Source of the DNA: Chlamydiota bacterium | GTDB lineage: Bacteria > Auribacterota > JACPWU01 | Assembly (NCBI GenBank): GCA_016178055.1 | Contig: JACOUC010000046.1 | Span: forward strand, 1-64,000 | DNA: 64,000 nucleotides | Direction: 5' to 3' | Shown: positions 1 through 10,153 of the stretch, one piece after another | Numbering within the stretch: the first letter of the stretch is position 1 | Layout: each line of letters opens with the position of its first letter | Notes under the pieces: model-generated | What the model saw: the letters and a program-made list of their open reading frames with translations, nothing else | Databases searched by the model: none | What the model was told of the DNA's origin: nothing | Position numbers and translations under genes: made by a program

Positions 1-228
1 CTTGGAAATCTCGATACGGCTTAAGCCAAGGATGATTGGATAGAGCAGAGAAAATATTTGTTCAGAAATCGTATACAGAGAATTGCGCTGCTCAAATTTG
101 AGCGTACGCCCAATCAGGTGACGCCATCCAATCTGTTTTAAGAATAGGTGGAAAAGATAGACGCCGCCAAAATGAGTGAGGCGATTGGAATTGAATTTTA
201 TCTGTACTTTTTGAGCACCATAGGCCAT
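1..228 (-). CDS. IS1380-family transposase, N-terminal fragment
   Basis: The frame encodes 76 residues from an ATG at 228 and runs off the left edge of the window. It contains RLTHFGGVYLFHLFLKQIG followed by SEQIFSLLYPIILGLSRIE, which resembles the N-terminus of IS1380-family DDE transposases (the 'THFGG' block and the 'LYPMILGLGRIE' block). The catalytic residues lie outside the window. The family call is from motif memory and is fairly confident; whether the element is intact cannot be seen. Confidence 0.7.
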   Translation of the reverse strand, partial: MAYGAQKVQIKFNSNRLTHFGGVYLFHLFLKQIGWRHLIGRTLKFEQRNSLYTISEQIFSLLYPIILGLSRIEISK

Positions 229-334
229 ACGCAAAAAGCGTACATTATGGACGGTTTTCGCGCAAGTAAGACAAGTTGCTAAAAATACGTCGGAATGGTA
301 TTATTCAAGCTAAATGCTGATTAAATCACGCAGG
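1..334 (-). mobile_element. IS1380-like insertion sequence, one end
   Basis: This is the 5' part of an insertion sequence that continues past the left edge of the window. The transposase start lies at 228. The element appears to end at 334, where the minus strand reads CCTGCGTGATT, a CCT-type terminus as expected for an IS1380 inverted repeat. The other end and any target duplication are outside the window, so the boundary is inferred. Confidence 0.55.
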
Positions 335-577
335 ATCTAAGTTGATATTAAGTATCAACGCCCAATAATTAGCGCTTTTTTGAGAATACCCGCGAAAATC
401 ACACAAGGTATTTTTTATCTCTGATTCTTTAAAATTCTTAAACATCCACTCAACTGCAACTTTATCTCCATATTCCAAAATCCGCTTTATAATGTAGACA
501 GGCCTATTCTGCGGTTTTAGTTCTGTAAAATTGACATCCCAAAAATATTTTTTCAGACTAGAAGGTAGTTTATTCAT
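326..577 (-). CDS. DUF6922-like small protein, C-terminus altered by an IS
   Basis: This is a small soluble protein of 83 residues counted from the third Met of the open frame (577). That Met is preceded by GAAGGAAGAG at a suitable spacing. The core (LPSSLKKYFWDV, RILEYGDKVAVEWMFK, SANYWALILNI) matches my memory of DUF6922, short proteins often found beside nucleotidyltransferase-type antitoxin or toxin genes. The stop codon falls inside the IS end, so the last few residues are IS-derived and any downstream partner may have been displaced. Function is unknown. Confidence 0.6.
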   Translation of the reverse strand: MNKLPSSLKKYFWDVNFTELKPQNRPVYIIKRILEYGDKVAVEWMFKNFKESEIKNTLCDFRGYSQKSANYWALILNINLDPA

Positions 578-660
578 CTCTTCCTTCATAAAAAACAGCA
601 CACAAAGTTGAGAAGTTTGTAAAATCTTGCCGAGCCAGGAGTCGGCTCTCTGGTGAGGGA

Positions 661-2922
661 TTAATATTCCACATTTTGGCGATTCAGTCTAAATTGTATC
701 CACGAAAAGGCCGCAATTACGATAAAGAGAATATAGGCAATGGCTGAGGCATAGCCCATATGAAAATATTTAAATCCCTCTTTATACATCATCAAGACCA
801 CAGAAGTTGTGCTGTCTAAGGGACCTCCATCGGTCATGATATAAGGCTCTGCAAAAAACTGAAAATAACCAATACTGACCATGATACTAATAAAAAAAAG
901 AGTGGGTTTTAAAAGAGGAATGGTAATATAAAAAAACGCTTGGATTCGATTGGCCCCATCAATATTGGAAGCTTCATACAAGTGAGGAGGGATGCCCTGT
1001 AAACCCGCAAGAAAAATGACCATGTAATATCCAAAATTTTTCCATAGGGCCATCAAAATTAAGGCGGGCATTGCCCACGTCACATCCCCAAGCCAATTCT
1101 TCCCTTCAATCCCAATGAGGCCTAAGAACCAATTAATGAGGCCAAACCTTGCATTATAGAGCCATCTCCAAACAACCGCAACCGCTACCATGGTCGTCAC
1201 GACTGGAGTAAAAAAACCGACTCTAAAAAAAGTCCTAAATCTGACCACTGCACTGTTCAAAAGAATGGCGAGGAAAAGAGCTGTTCCCGTCGTTAAAGCA
1301 CCACCTACAAGGACAAAAACAAAGGTGTTCCATAAGGCATGAAGGAAAATTTTATTCATCAGAAGATTTTTAAAATTGTCTAATCCTACAAACGAAACTT
1401 GATGGAGGTTAACAATCGAGCGAATATCCCAATTGGTAAAGCTCATTAAAAAGGACATCCCTGCTGGAGCAAAAAGGAAAACAATAAAAATAGTTAAACT
1501 GGGCAAAATAAACGCATAGGACTTTACATAGCGCTTGAGACGGCCTGAAAAATCAATGGCCCCCAAATCATGGCTTGATTTTTGCTTTGAAGAAACAAAA
1601 TAAAGAACAAGAAAAAATCCGACAAGTCCTATAAAAAGACCTATGATAGTCCCCTTAAAAAGCGGGCTTTGAATAGGATGCTGATGGGTTAAAATTTTAT
1701 TAATTTGATTGGATACTTTTTCCAAACACTCTTTAACGGTGCCCGCTCCAAAAATCACCTGTTCCATTCCATGATCAATAACTCCTGCAATCTCTTCCCA
1801 CTCTGGAATCGAGGGAGGACTTTCAGTATCTTTGAGCTGTTCCCCAAAAACCCTGACCATTTCCAAATCTTTAAAATAGGGATCCCTCCATGCCGCCTGG
1901 GTCGAGGGTAAATCCTCTGTTATTTGATACCATTTCACTTGGATTTCAGGCTGATTCAAAAACTCAATCCATTTCCAAGCTAATTCGGGATGACGCGTAT
2001 TCTTAAAAATGACCAGACTTGAACCTCCAACAAAGGATGTCATTCTTTCCTTACGAGGCAAGGTTGCAACCGCCCACTTTCCATCTAAATGAGGAACTTG
2101 ATCATGAACTTGCCTCAACATCCATGGCCCACTGATAAACATGGGTAAAAAACCCTTATCGAAAGCATTAAAAATATCTGTCCCCGCGGCTAATTCTCGA
2201 GGAGCCAGCCCCTCTTCAAAAAAACGTTGATAAAATTGAAAGGCCTCGATTACACGAGGATCATTGACCTGTGAGGTCGTCCCATCTTCAGAAAGAATTT
2301 TTCCACCATTCTGCCAAACAAATGCCGAAATCTGCTGCCAATCACGCAAGGGAAGGCTAATCCCATAACTATCTTTTTTCCCATCTCCATCGATATCTTT
2401 TGCAAGTTTACGGCAGACCTCTAGAAGCTCGTCCCACGTCGTGGGGGCATGGTTAAAACCTACCTTGGCCAGGAGATCTTTTCGATAAAATAAAACCCTC
2501 GTATCAACATACCAAGGGATTCCATAGAGATTGGATTGGATAAAATTAACCTTCCATGCACTTTCAAAAAATTGATCCGCTTTGAGAGAGGATTTTTCCA
2601 AAAAGGAATCGAGAGGAAGAAGTACTTTCATGGCTTCAAATTCTGAAACCCATGTGCTTCCCAACTGACAAACATCGGGGGTTGATTCACCCGCAACCGC
2701 TGTAATTAACTTCTCATGAGCAGCCCCCCAGGGAATCGCTTGAACAATCATTTTAACGCCTGGATACTTTTCTTCAAAGACTTTAGCTAAGGGTCCAATC
2801 TTTTGACCTTCTTCCCCCATGGCCCAGACTTCAAGCTCTTCAACCTTTGCAAACAAAGGTCGAGTGTCCCCTATCCATGTTAAGAGAAAGAAGAAAAAAA
2901 ACAGAAGTGAAAACCGACGCAT
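661..2922 (-). CDS. Fused ABC sugar-type solute-binding protein and permease
   Basis: This 753-residue protein joins two normally separate ABC importer parts. Residues 1-25 look like a signal peptide. Residues about 27-412 form a family-1 extracellular solute-binding domain (the STPDVCQLGSTW and NGGKILSEDG regions). A linker helix lies at about 422-443. Residues about 465-745 form a MalF/UgpA-type permease with several membrane helices. The EAA loop is visible near 650-670 as EASNIDGANRIQAFFYITIP. The substrate is probably a sugar or glycerol-phosphate-like compound, a family-level inference. No MalG-type second permease or ATPase is visible in this window; if they followed on the minus strand they would be beyond the DUF6922-like gene and the IS. 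Tethering the binding protein to the permease would suit an organism that cannot retain free periplasmic binding protein, but that is inference. Confidence 0.85.
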   Translation of the reverse strand: MRRFSLLFFFFFLLTWIGDTRPLFAKVEELEVWAMGEEGQKIGPLAKVFEEKYPGVKMIVQAIPWGAAHEKLITAVAGESTPDVCQLGSTWVSEFEAMKVLLPLDSFLEKSSLKADQFFESAWKVNFIQSNLYGIPWYVDTRVLFYRKDLLAKVGFNHAPTTWDELLEVCRKLAKDIDGDGKKDSYGISLPLRDWQQISAFVWQNGGKILSEDGTTSQVNDPRVIEAFQFYQRFFEEGLAPRELAAGTDIFNAFDKGFLPMFISGPWMLRQVHDQVPHLDGKWAVATLPRKERMTSFVGGSSLVIFKNTRHPELAWKWIEFLNQPEIQVKWYQITEDLPSTQAAWRDPYFKDLEMVRVFGEQLKDTESPPSIPEWEEIAGVIDHGMEQVIFGAGTVKECLEKVSNQINKILTHQHPIQSPLFKGTIIGLFIGLVGFFLVLYFVSSKQKSSHDLGAIDFSGRLKRYVKSYAFILPSLTIFIVFLFAPAGMSFLMSFTNWDIRSIVNLHQVSFVGLDNFKNLLMNKIFLHALWNTFVFVLVGGALTTGTALFLAILLNSAVVRFRTFFRVGFFTPVVTTMVAVAVVWRWLYNARFGLINWFLGLIGIEGKNWLGDVTWAMPALILMALWKNFGYYMVIFLAGLQGIPPHLYEASNIDGANRIQAFFYITIPLLKPTLFFISIMVSIGYFQFFAEPYIMTDGGPLDSTTSVVLMMYKEGFKYFHMGYASAIAYILFIVIAAFSWIQFRLNRQNVEY

Positions 2923-2934
2923 GAAGCCCCCCCT

Positions 2935-3116
2935 AGCCCGAATTTCTCATCACATTTCTACTCAGAGCGCCAATTCCGCCTCGTCTGCGTCGTCAGACTC
3001 GGTCGGCCCTGCTCAACGTACTGTTGAGTACGCCTCACACGGCCTCGGTCGTCTTCCTAGCATCCAAAGCGGACTTGACGGTCGAGCTCAAGAAATCTGA
3101 TGAGAAATCCGGGCTT
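2935..3116. repeat. MITE-like element with 25-bp terminal inverted repeats
   Basis: This non-coding block of about 182 bp is more GC-rich than its surroundings. Its ends are imperfect inverted repeats: 2935-2959 starts AGCCCGAATTTCTCATCA and 3092-3116 ends TGATGAGAAATCCGGGCTT. An inner hairpin (CTCAAC-GTACT-GTTGAG) lies near 3014-3030. It carries no convincing ORF. It looks like a small non-autonomous mobile element or a structured dispersed repeat. Nothing else recognisable lies between it and the groL terminator. Confidence 0.65.
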
Positions 3117-3329
3117 AATTTTTGAAAGCGTTATCTTAAACCTTTCTGAGGCACTTTGTCACGCTATAAAAGATGTGAAATTTAAAGCTGTCCTCACCAC
3201 AAAATATTTGATTCGTCCCAATCATTTCTCAACGCTCGTCTGTGGAAGCTCGAACACCTGTGCCGAACTTATCAAAGGAGGCAGTTTTAAAATGCGTTGC
3301 CATCATTTCAAGGACAATAAAGAGGCAAC

Positions 3330-3366
3330 AAAAAAGGGACCTCCTTTTAACAGGAGATCCCTCTTT
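3330..3366 (-). terminator. Rho-independent terminator after groL
   Basis: On the minus strand a GGGATCTCC / GGAGGTCCC stem with a short A/T loop is followed by a run of T. It starts about 20 bases past the groL stop codon and fits the end of the dnaK-groS-groL transcript. Confidence 0.8.
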
Positions 3367-3385
3367 CCTTTAAAACAAGAATGGC

Positions 3386-5047
<1,662 letters not shown>

Positions 5048-5078
5048 TTAATTTATATTAAGTCCTATGATCACTTAC

Positions 5079-5366
5079 TTATTTCACGACCGCCAAAACT
5101 TCATCCTCTCTCAAAATGAGATACTCTTCATCGCCCACCTTCACTTCGGTTCCAGAATATTTACCAATCAAAACCTTATCCCCTTCCTTCACTTGAAATG
5201 GGATGGTCTTTCCTTCATCCGAAACCTTGCCATGCCCGAGGGAAACCACTTCCGCTTCCATGGGCTTTTCCTTGGCTGTATCAGGAATAATAATTCCTCC
5301 CTTTTTAACCTCTTTTTCCTCAACCCTCTTCACAAGGATTCGATCTGCTAAAGGTTTTACCTTCAT
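5079..5366 (-). CDS. groS: Co-chaperonin GroES (Hsp10)
   Basis: This 95-residue protein forms the heptameric lid of GroEL. It has the usual N-terminus ([16 protein letters not shown]), a mobile loop ([15 protein letters not shown]) and the C-terminal [16 protein letters not shown] strand. It lies 33 bp after dnaK and 43 bp before groL on the minus strand, as part of the same probable operon. Confidence 0.98.
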   Translation of the reverse strand: MKVKPLADRILVKRVEEKEVKKGGIIIPDTAKEKPMEAEVVSLGHGKVSDEGKTIPFQVKEGDKVLIGKYSGTEVKVGDEEYLILREDEVLAVVK

Positions 5367-5399
5367 TATTGGACTCCTTTCATCATTATTATTGACTCG

Positions 5400-7325
5400 T
5401 TATTGATCTTTCTTTTTTCCCTTTTCATCCACCACTTCATAGTCTGCATCAATCACGTCTTCAGGCTGGTTTTCTTTTTTCCCAGCCTTTTCTGAGGCTT
5501 GATGACCTTGACTTTCTTGAGAAGCAGATGCCTTCTGATAAAGCTCTCCTGAAATCTCCTGCCACACCTTGATCAACTCTTCACTTCGCTCGTCGATAAC
5601 CGTTTTATCTTCAGAACTTAAAACTTCTTTAACTTTCTTAATCGCCCCCTCTAAACGTTCTCGATGAGGCTCACTGATCTTGTCTTTCTGTTCAGTCAAA
5701 AACTTTTCACTTTGATAAACGGTATTATCTGCCTTATTACGAGACTCGATCACCTCTCTTTTTTTCCTATCCTCGTCTGCAAATTTCTCAGCATCTTTCA
5801 CCATATTCTGAATTTCAGATTCGGTGAGACCACTCGAGGCCTGAATCTTAATCTTCTGCTCTTTTCCAGTCCCTAAATCTTTGGCCGAAACATGCAGAAT
5901 TCCATTCGCATCGATGTCAAACGTCACTTCGATTTGAGGAACTCCTCTGGGAGCCGGAGGAACACCCACCAACTGAAATCTCCCAATGGTTTTATTATCC
6001 TTGGCCATTTGCCGTTCACCTTGAAGAACATGAATCTCAACACTCGTTTGAGAATCCGAAGCCGTACTAAAGATTTCACTTTTCTTTGTGGGAACCGTCG
6101 TGTTTCGCTCAATCAATTTAGTGGCAACTCCTCCCAAGGTTTCAATCCCGAGAGAAAGAGGGGTCACATCCAAAAGCAAAACATCCGTCACCTCGCCCTT
6201 GAGAACCCCCGCCTGAATGGCCGCACCTACAGCCACCACTTCATCCGGATTCACCCCTTTATGAGGCTCCTTCTCAAAAAACTCTTTCACAATCTGCTGA
6301 ACCTTTGGCATTCGCGTCTGTCCACCGACCAAAATGACTTCGTCAATCTCCGATGTAGCGAGCTTGGCATCTTTCATAGCCTGTGTCACAGGGCCCACCG
6401 TTCTCTGGACCAAATCACCTACCAGCTGCTCCAACTTTGAGCGTGTTAATTTCACTGTCAAATGCTTCGGACCTGAAGCATCCGCTGTAATAAAGGGAAG
6501 ATTAATCTCCGACTCCTGGGCGCTTGAAAGCTCGCACTTTGCCTTCTCAGCCGCCTCTTTAAGCCTCTGAAGCGCCATCGGATCATTTCTTAAATCAATA
6601 CCATTCTCTTTTTTGAATTCATCCGCAAGCCAATGCATAATTCTCTGATCAAAATCATCTCCGCCCAAATGCGTATCTCCATTCGTGGATTTCACCTCAA
6701 AAACACCATCGCCAATTTCAAGAATGGAAATGTCAAAAGTACCGCCTCCTAAATCATAAACGGCGATCTTCTCATTTTTCTTCTTGTCAAGTCCATAAGC
6801 TAAAGAAGCTGACGTCGGCTCATTAATAATCCGAAGAACCTCTAACCCCGCAATCTTACCCGCATCCTTGGTCGCCTGACGCTGACTATCATTAAAATAA
6901 GCCGGAACCGTAATGACCGCTTGAGTCACTTTTTCACCCAAATAAGCTTCAGCATCCTCTTTGAGTTTCTGAAGAATCATGGAAGAAATTTCAGGGGGCG
7001 AATAAACCTTATCTCCTATTTTCACATGCGCATCGTTATTCGATGCAGCTTGAACCTGATAAGGGACCAACTTAATTTCCTGTTGAACCTCTGAAAACTT
7101 GCGCCCCATAAATCTTTTAATCGAAAACACCGTGTTTTGCGGATTGGTGACTGCCTGCCGCTTTGCAGTGAGTCCCACCAAACGATCTCCACTTTTGGCA
7201 AACCCAACAATCGAAGGCGTCGTCCTTCCTCCCTCTCTATTTGCAATAACAACAGGCTCTCCACCTTCAAGCACTGCAACACATGAATTCGTCGTTCCTA
7301 AATCAATGCCAATCACTTTACCCAT
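5400..7325 (-). CDS. dnaK: Chaperone DnaK (Hsp70)
   Basis: This is the Hsp70 ATPase that binds unfolded segments and works with DnaJ and GrpE. The open frame reaches upstream to 7346, but the start at 7325 ([14 protein letters not shown]) is better because GAGAAAGGATG lies just before it, giving 641 residues. The phosphate loops ([41 protein letters not shown]), the linker region ([17 protein letters not shown]) and the acidic tail ([16 protein letters not shown]) are all present. dnaJ, grpE and hrcA are not adjacent. It is the first gene of a dnaK-groS-groL run, an arrangement less common than dnaK with dnaJ and groS with groL apart. Confidence 0.98.
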   Translation of the reverse strand: MGKVIGIDLGTTNSCVAVLEGGEPVVIANREGGRTTPSIVGFAKSGDRLVGLTAKRQAVTNPQNTVFSIKRFMGRKFSEVQQEIKLVPYQVQAASNNDAHVKIGDKVYSPPEISSMILQKLKEDAEAYLGEKVTQAVITVPAYFNDSQRQATKDAGKIAGLEVLRIINEPTSASLAYGLDKKKNEKIAVYDLGGGTFDISILEIGDGVFEVKSTNGDTHLGGDDFDQRIMHWLADEFKKENGIDLRNDPMALQRLKEAAEKAKCELSSAQESEINLPFITADASGPKHLTVKLTRSKLEQLVGDLVQRTVGPVTQAMKDAKLATSEIDEVILVGGQTRMPKVQQIVKEFFEKEPHKGVNPDEVVAVGAAIQAGVLKGEVTDVLLLDVTPLSLGIETLGGVATKLIERNTTVPTKKSEIFSTASDSQTSVEIHVLQGERQMAKDNKTIGRFQLVGVPPAPRGVPQIEVTFDIDANGILHVSAKDLGTGKEQKIKIQASSGLTESEIQNMVKDAEKFADEDRKKREVIESRNKADNTVYQSEKFLTEQKDKISEPHRERLEGAIKKVKEVLSSEDKTVIDERSEELIKVWQEISGELYQKASASQESQGHQASEKAGKKENQPEDVIDADYEVVDEKGKKKDQ

Positions 7326-7639
7326 GCGTTCACATCCTTTCTCCAAAAGAAGTCAAAAAAGCTCGTCTCAAAATATAGCAATTGCCATGCCTAAATTTAT
7401 TATGAATCATATTTTTTATATCTACTTTTAAATAAATAAGTTAGGAAATCAAATATAGAAAGACTTCTCATAAAGTGCAAAAATAAGAGACAGATTGTCT
7501 CTATGGACTGGGACATTAGGGGACGAGTTAATTGATTAACTTTCTTGTTTTTACACACTCGTTTCCAGACTGTCCAAAAATGTAGCAGGCTTGTGCGAAA
7601 ATATAGGGGTTGGGTGTGCTCTGGTGTGCTCTGAAGTAA

Positions 7640-7752
7640 AGGAGGTCTAAACAGCTGAAAATGCTGTCTGTGCGGGACTCATCCCCGTACTGAAGTTCGC
7701 GATTATGCAAATGCACTGGAGTGATCCGCATTTGTAGAAGGACAGCATAATC
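7640..7752 (+). other. Foldable multi-hairpin segment, possible mobile-element RNA
   Basis: An outer stem pairs ATGCTGTC (about 7660) with GACAGCAT (about 7740). It encloses a GTGCGGG/CCCGTAC hairpin and a GCAAATGC/GCATTTGT hairpin, and a CAGC...GCTG hairpin precedes it. This looks like a three-way-junction RNA. It lies just upstream of the reverse-transcriptase remnant, so it could be part of a group II intron or another retroelement RNA, but no domain V was recognised. Confidence 0.3.
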
Positions 7753-7766
7753 AAAGAATAAATTAA

Positions 7767-7976
7767 AGAGTTTTTTGTCGGTTTAGGGGTGCTCACTTTT
7801 ATCTTGCATATAACCTCTATCGCATTCTTGATGAATGGTTGCGTATGAGACTTCGATGTCTTAAAGAAGCTCGAAAGTGGCGAACGGACAATAAACGCTT
7901 CCGTATCCGCCGTTTCTATCGAATGGGGTTACTCTCATTTGAAGATGAGTTCCTAATGAAAAGGGCCAAGGCATGA
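7767..7976 (+). pseudogene. Group II intron-type reverse transcriptase, C-terminal remnant
   Basis: About 69 codons remain open before a TGA at 7974-7976. They contain YRILDEWLRMRLRCLKEARK followed by a basic stretch and FYRMGLLSFEDEFL. The LDxWLRMRLRCL block is typical of the maturase/C-terminal region of group II intron reverse transcriptases. The polymerase domain with YADD is absent, a stop lies just upstream, and no intron domain V was found. I read it as a decayed fragment. Confidence 0.5.
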
Positions 7977-8440
7977 CCTCTTCTATTTTCCTGTATAGAA
8001 CAACTCTACGGGGTCGCTAACTACGAGAAAATCGTTTGGTTTAAAAGGATGCGTGTCATTGTCTCACGCGTCAGGCGACGATTGGGGGCTGGTGGGGTAA
8101 CCCTCCAGCCTACCAGCTAACGATGACTTAAAAAGCCAAGTCATCATTCCCACAGGAAAAACAAAAAAACAAAAAAAAGAGAACTGCCTCTAAGAAAATG
8201 TGCGAAAAATTATTGACACTACCCAACGATTTAACATCAATAGTTATGGAGTTGTCGGATGGTATTGTTCGAAGGTGAGGGAAAAGTTGAAGGAAGATAG
8301 GAGATTTGAGAAAAGGGTGAGAGGGATTAGGGAGCGGTTGAGAGCAATCATACAACAAAAGACTTGATACCATGAAAAAAATAAGCGCCACCCTGATATG
8401 ATGAATGGTGTTAGAAAACATCAACCAAAAGGAGGCGCTT

Positions 8441-8922
8441 ATGTACTACGTTGGACTCGACATCCACAAGAGATATTGTATCAGCGCAGTGATGAACAAG
8501 GATCAGAACCAACTTTCTACCCTTGTCTTATATTCCTGGAAAGGAGACAAGACAGGTTAAGAGTTATTTGAGATATCGAGCAGCCTTGACAGCCCTAAGC
8601 ACACAAATCAAAAACAAGATTCACGCGCTTCTGGATCAGCATGTATTTTTAGAAAAAGAAACACTCGCCCAATTATCGGATATTTTTGGGAAGCAGGGAT
8701 TGGAACTTCTGACTAAAGTTGTTTTACCCGGAGACGACACGGAAATACTCAAGTCCTGGCTAGGAATACTAGAACACCTTCACAAGGAAATTCTGAGAGC
8801 AAATCAATGGACCCGGCAACATATCAAGGAAGATTTTATTTGTAGAATTCTAAAAAGCATTCCAGGAATTGGTGATACGTTTGCAATATTAATTCGTTAT
8901 GAGATTGATGAAATCCATAGAT
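8441..8922 (+). pseudogene. IS110-family transposase, internally deleted and 3' truncated
   Basis: A ribosome site (GGAGGCGCTT) and ATG at 8441 begin MYYVGLDIHKRYCISAVMN, the DEDD N-terminus of an IS110 transposase. Near 8500 the match jumps frame to RTNFLPLSYIPGKETRQ and continues through KNKIHALLDQH to the helix-hairpin-helix block ILKSIPGIGDTFAILIRYE, ending at EIHR near 8922. Roughly 80 central codons holding further catalytic acids are missing, and the Tnp-116 C-terminus is cut where the HEAT gene begins. The element cannot make an active enzyme. Confidence 0.8.
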
Positions 8923-9387
8923 GACCCCTAATCTTTCAAGGGCCCAAGCAGCCGTGGATCGAAGAACGGGGTTAGGATGATGAAGTAGGAGAGTAAGTGC
9001 ACTCGAGGCTTGAGGATCTTCTAGAAGGCCTAATGACTGGGCTGCACATATTTTAACACCATCATTAGGATCACTTAAAAGTTTGATTAAATGCGGCACG
9101 CTACGCTTGTCTTTAATATTTCCTAAGGCGATGGCCGCATGCCATTTTACTTCTTTAGAATCATCTTTAAGGGCATTTAAAAGGGGTCCAACGGATTCGG
9201 GATCTGTCAACTTCCCAAGCGAATAGGCTGCGAACCAACGTTTTTGAACGTCTGAAGAGCTTAAGTCCTGAATATAATCGTGTGCAGTTTTATGAGTAAA
9301 AGACGATTTTTGAACCCAAATAACGGCCACCACCAAGATCAAGATCATGAATAATGGAATGATAAAAAAATCGATAATACGGCGCAT
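8836..9387 (-). CDS. Membrane-anchored HEAT-repeat protein, 3' end replaced by IS110 DNA
   Basis: This 183-residue frame starts with one membrane helix (about residues 4-25) and carries four or five HEAT/PBS-lyase repeats (KRWFAAYSLGKLTDPESVGP, VKWHAAIALGNIKDKRSVPH, VKICAAQSLGLLEDPQASSA, LRSTAAWALERLGV). Such repeats are protein-binding solenoids; no enzyme domain is seen. After about residue 156 the frame reads the antisense of the IS110 remnant (YGFHQSHNELILQ and on), so the original C-terminus is lost. It may still be expressed as a shortened protein or may be a pseudogene. Confidence 0.65.
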   Translation of the reverse strand: MRRIIDFFIIPLFMILILVVAVIWVQKSSFTHKTAHDYIQDLSSSDVQKRWFAAYSLGKLTDPESVGPLLNALKDDSKEVKWHAAIALGNIKDKRSVPHLIKLLSDPNDGVKICAAQSLGLLEDPQASSALTLLLHHPNPVLRSTAAWALERLGVIYGFHQSHNELILQTYHQFLECFLEFYK

Positions 9388-9393
9388 TTTTCA

Positions 9394-9480
9394 CTCACGC
9401 TTAAAAGTTAAAATGTCTCCCTTGCAATAGCATTAGAAATTTTGGATTTTAGGTTGTCATTTTGCATTTTGATTTTTGAT
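9394..9480. repeat. AT-rich palindromic intergenic repeat, copy 1
   Basis: The segment contains the family core TCTCCCTTGCAATAGCATTA followed by an arm built of ATTTTGGATTTTA, TGTCATTTTGCATTTTGA and TTTTTGATTTTTG. Nearly the same core and arm recur at 11187-11275 and 63900-63995. The stop codon and last residues (KIKNQNAK) of the neighbouring JAMM gene are made from the arm. Confidence 0.7.
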
Positions 9481-9909
9481 TTTTGTTATTGAACTTATCT
9501 CAAACTGCTCTTCAATAAAAGCACTTCCATCCTCATTCAAACACCAATTCTTAGCCTCAATATCCGTCCCCTTTGCAATTGCAAAAATGAGATAAGAATA
9601 AACAGGCCAGGCATGCTGAAAATCAGTTTGAGAAGGCTTCGCAGGGTGATCGGGATGAGAGTGATAGATTCCCACCATCTCTAGACCTTGTCTGGCAATC
9701 TCTTTTTCCACACGCATAAAACCAATAGGATCCATATTATAACGGTCCGCCGCTCGCTCTTTATTTAAATTCTCAATAGGATAGGCCCCAAGCGCCTCTT
9801 TCACCTCTCCATTTATTCTCCCCACCAAAACTCCGCAGCATTCGTAAGGGTAGGATTGTTTCACGCAAGCTAAAATCTGATCGCATGCCTTTTTTTGAAG
9901 TTTTAACAT
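9457..9909 (-). CDS. JAMM/MPN-domain metallopeptidase (Mec-like)
   Basis: This is a 150-residue single-domain protein. Start 9909 is preferred over 9924 because GGGCGGGGA precedes it. The JAMM zinc site is clear: an upstream Glu in the YECCGVLVGR region, then GIYHSHPDHPAKPSQTD with the two His and the Asp ligand. Bacterial proteins of this kind (for example Mec of Mycobacterium) cleave cysteine or other groups from small ubiquitin-like sulfur carriers. The next gene upstream is a cysteine synthase, which supports a role in carrier-protein-dependent cysteine synthesis. No ThiS/CysO-like carrier gene is visible between them. The last few residues come from an intergenic repeat. Confidence 0.85.
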   Translation of the reverse strand: MLKLQKKACDQILACVKQSYPYECCGVLVGRINGEVKEALGAYPIENLNKERAADRYNMDPIGFMRVEKEIARQGLEMVGIYHSHPDHPAKPSQTDFQHAWPVYSYLIFAIAKGTDIEAKNWCLNEDGSAFIEEQFEISSITKIKNQNAK

Positions 9910-9932
9910 AAATTCCCCGCCCATGATTTAAA

Positions 9933-10055
9933 TCCAGTCATGAAAATGAGACGTTGTTACTGGCTATTCCCCTCCTTTGTACCCCAAAGGGGAGGAACTC
10001 AATTTTCATCCACTTGGGTGGACTGAAAGTTCATGATGATAAAAATCAAAATGAC
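9933..10055. repeat. 123-bp dispersed repeat, copy 1
   Basis: By eye this block matches 63771-63893 at all but one position. It contains CCCCTCCTTTG...CAAAGGGGAGG and TCCAC-TTGG-GTGGA stem-loops and begins and ends near TCATGA. It has no ORF and is followed directly by an AT-rich palindromic repeat in both places. Confidence 0.9.
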
Positions 10056-10150
10056 ATATTAAAATTTAAAATGATTTCATGATCTATGACATAGATATAT
10101 TTTGGATTTTAATTTGTCATTTTTCATTTTGATTTTTAAATTTTGAATTA
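10055..10150. repeat. AT-rich palindromic intergenic repeat, copy 2
   Basis: Two inverted arms (AAAATGACATATTAAAATTTA and its near complement TAATTTGTCATTTTTCATTTTG) flank a core with TGATCTATGACATAGAT. It separates the cysteine synthase and JAMM genes and abuts the 123-bp repeat. Confidence 0.65.
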
Positions 10151-10153
10151 TCT

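Larger units (their letters stand above)
7400..8440. other. Gene-poor stretch of decayed mobile DNA
   Basis: About 1 kb between dnaK and the HEAT gene has no intact gene. It holds an inverted repeat near 7528-7544 (AGTTAAT-TG-ATTAACT), a foldable segment at 7640-7752, a reverse-transcriptase C-terminal remnant at 7767-7976, a GGCTGG...CCAGCC hairpin near 8088-8116 and A-rich sequence around 8155-8180. A minus-strand frame at 8128-8424 has no protein-like features. The stretch appears to be layered remnants of inserted elements. Confidence 0.5.

Noticed and set aside
7326-7530. CIRCE operator upstream of dnaK
   Set aside because: No TTAGCACTC-N9-GAGTGCTAA pattern is present.
7528-7731. Minus-strand 67-codon frame
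   Set aside because: It runs across the hairpin-rich segment and has no protein-like features.
8128-8424. Minus-strand 98-codon frame
   Set aside because: Low-complexity composition, no ribosome site, no recognisable motif, and it lies in decayed mobile DNA.
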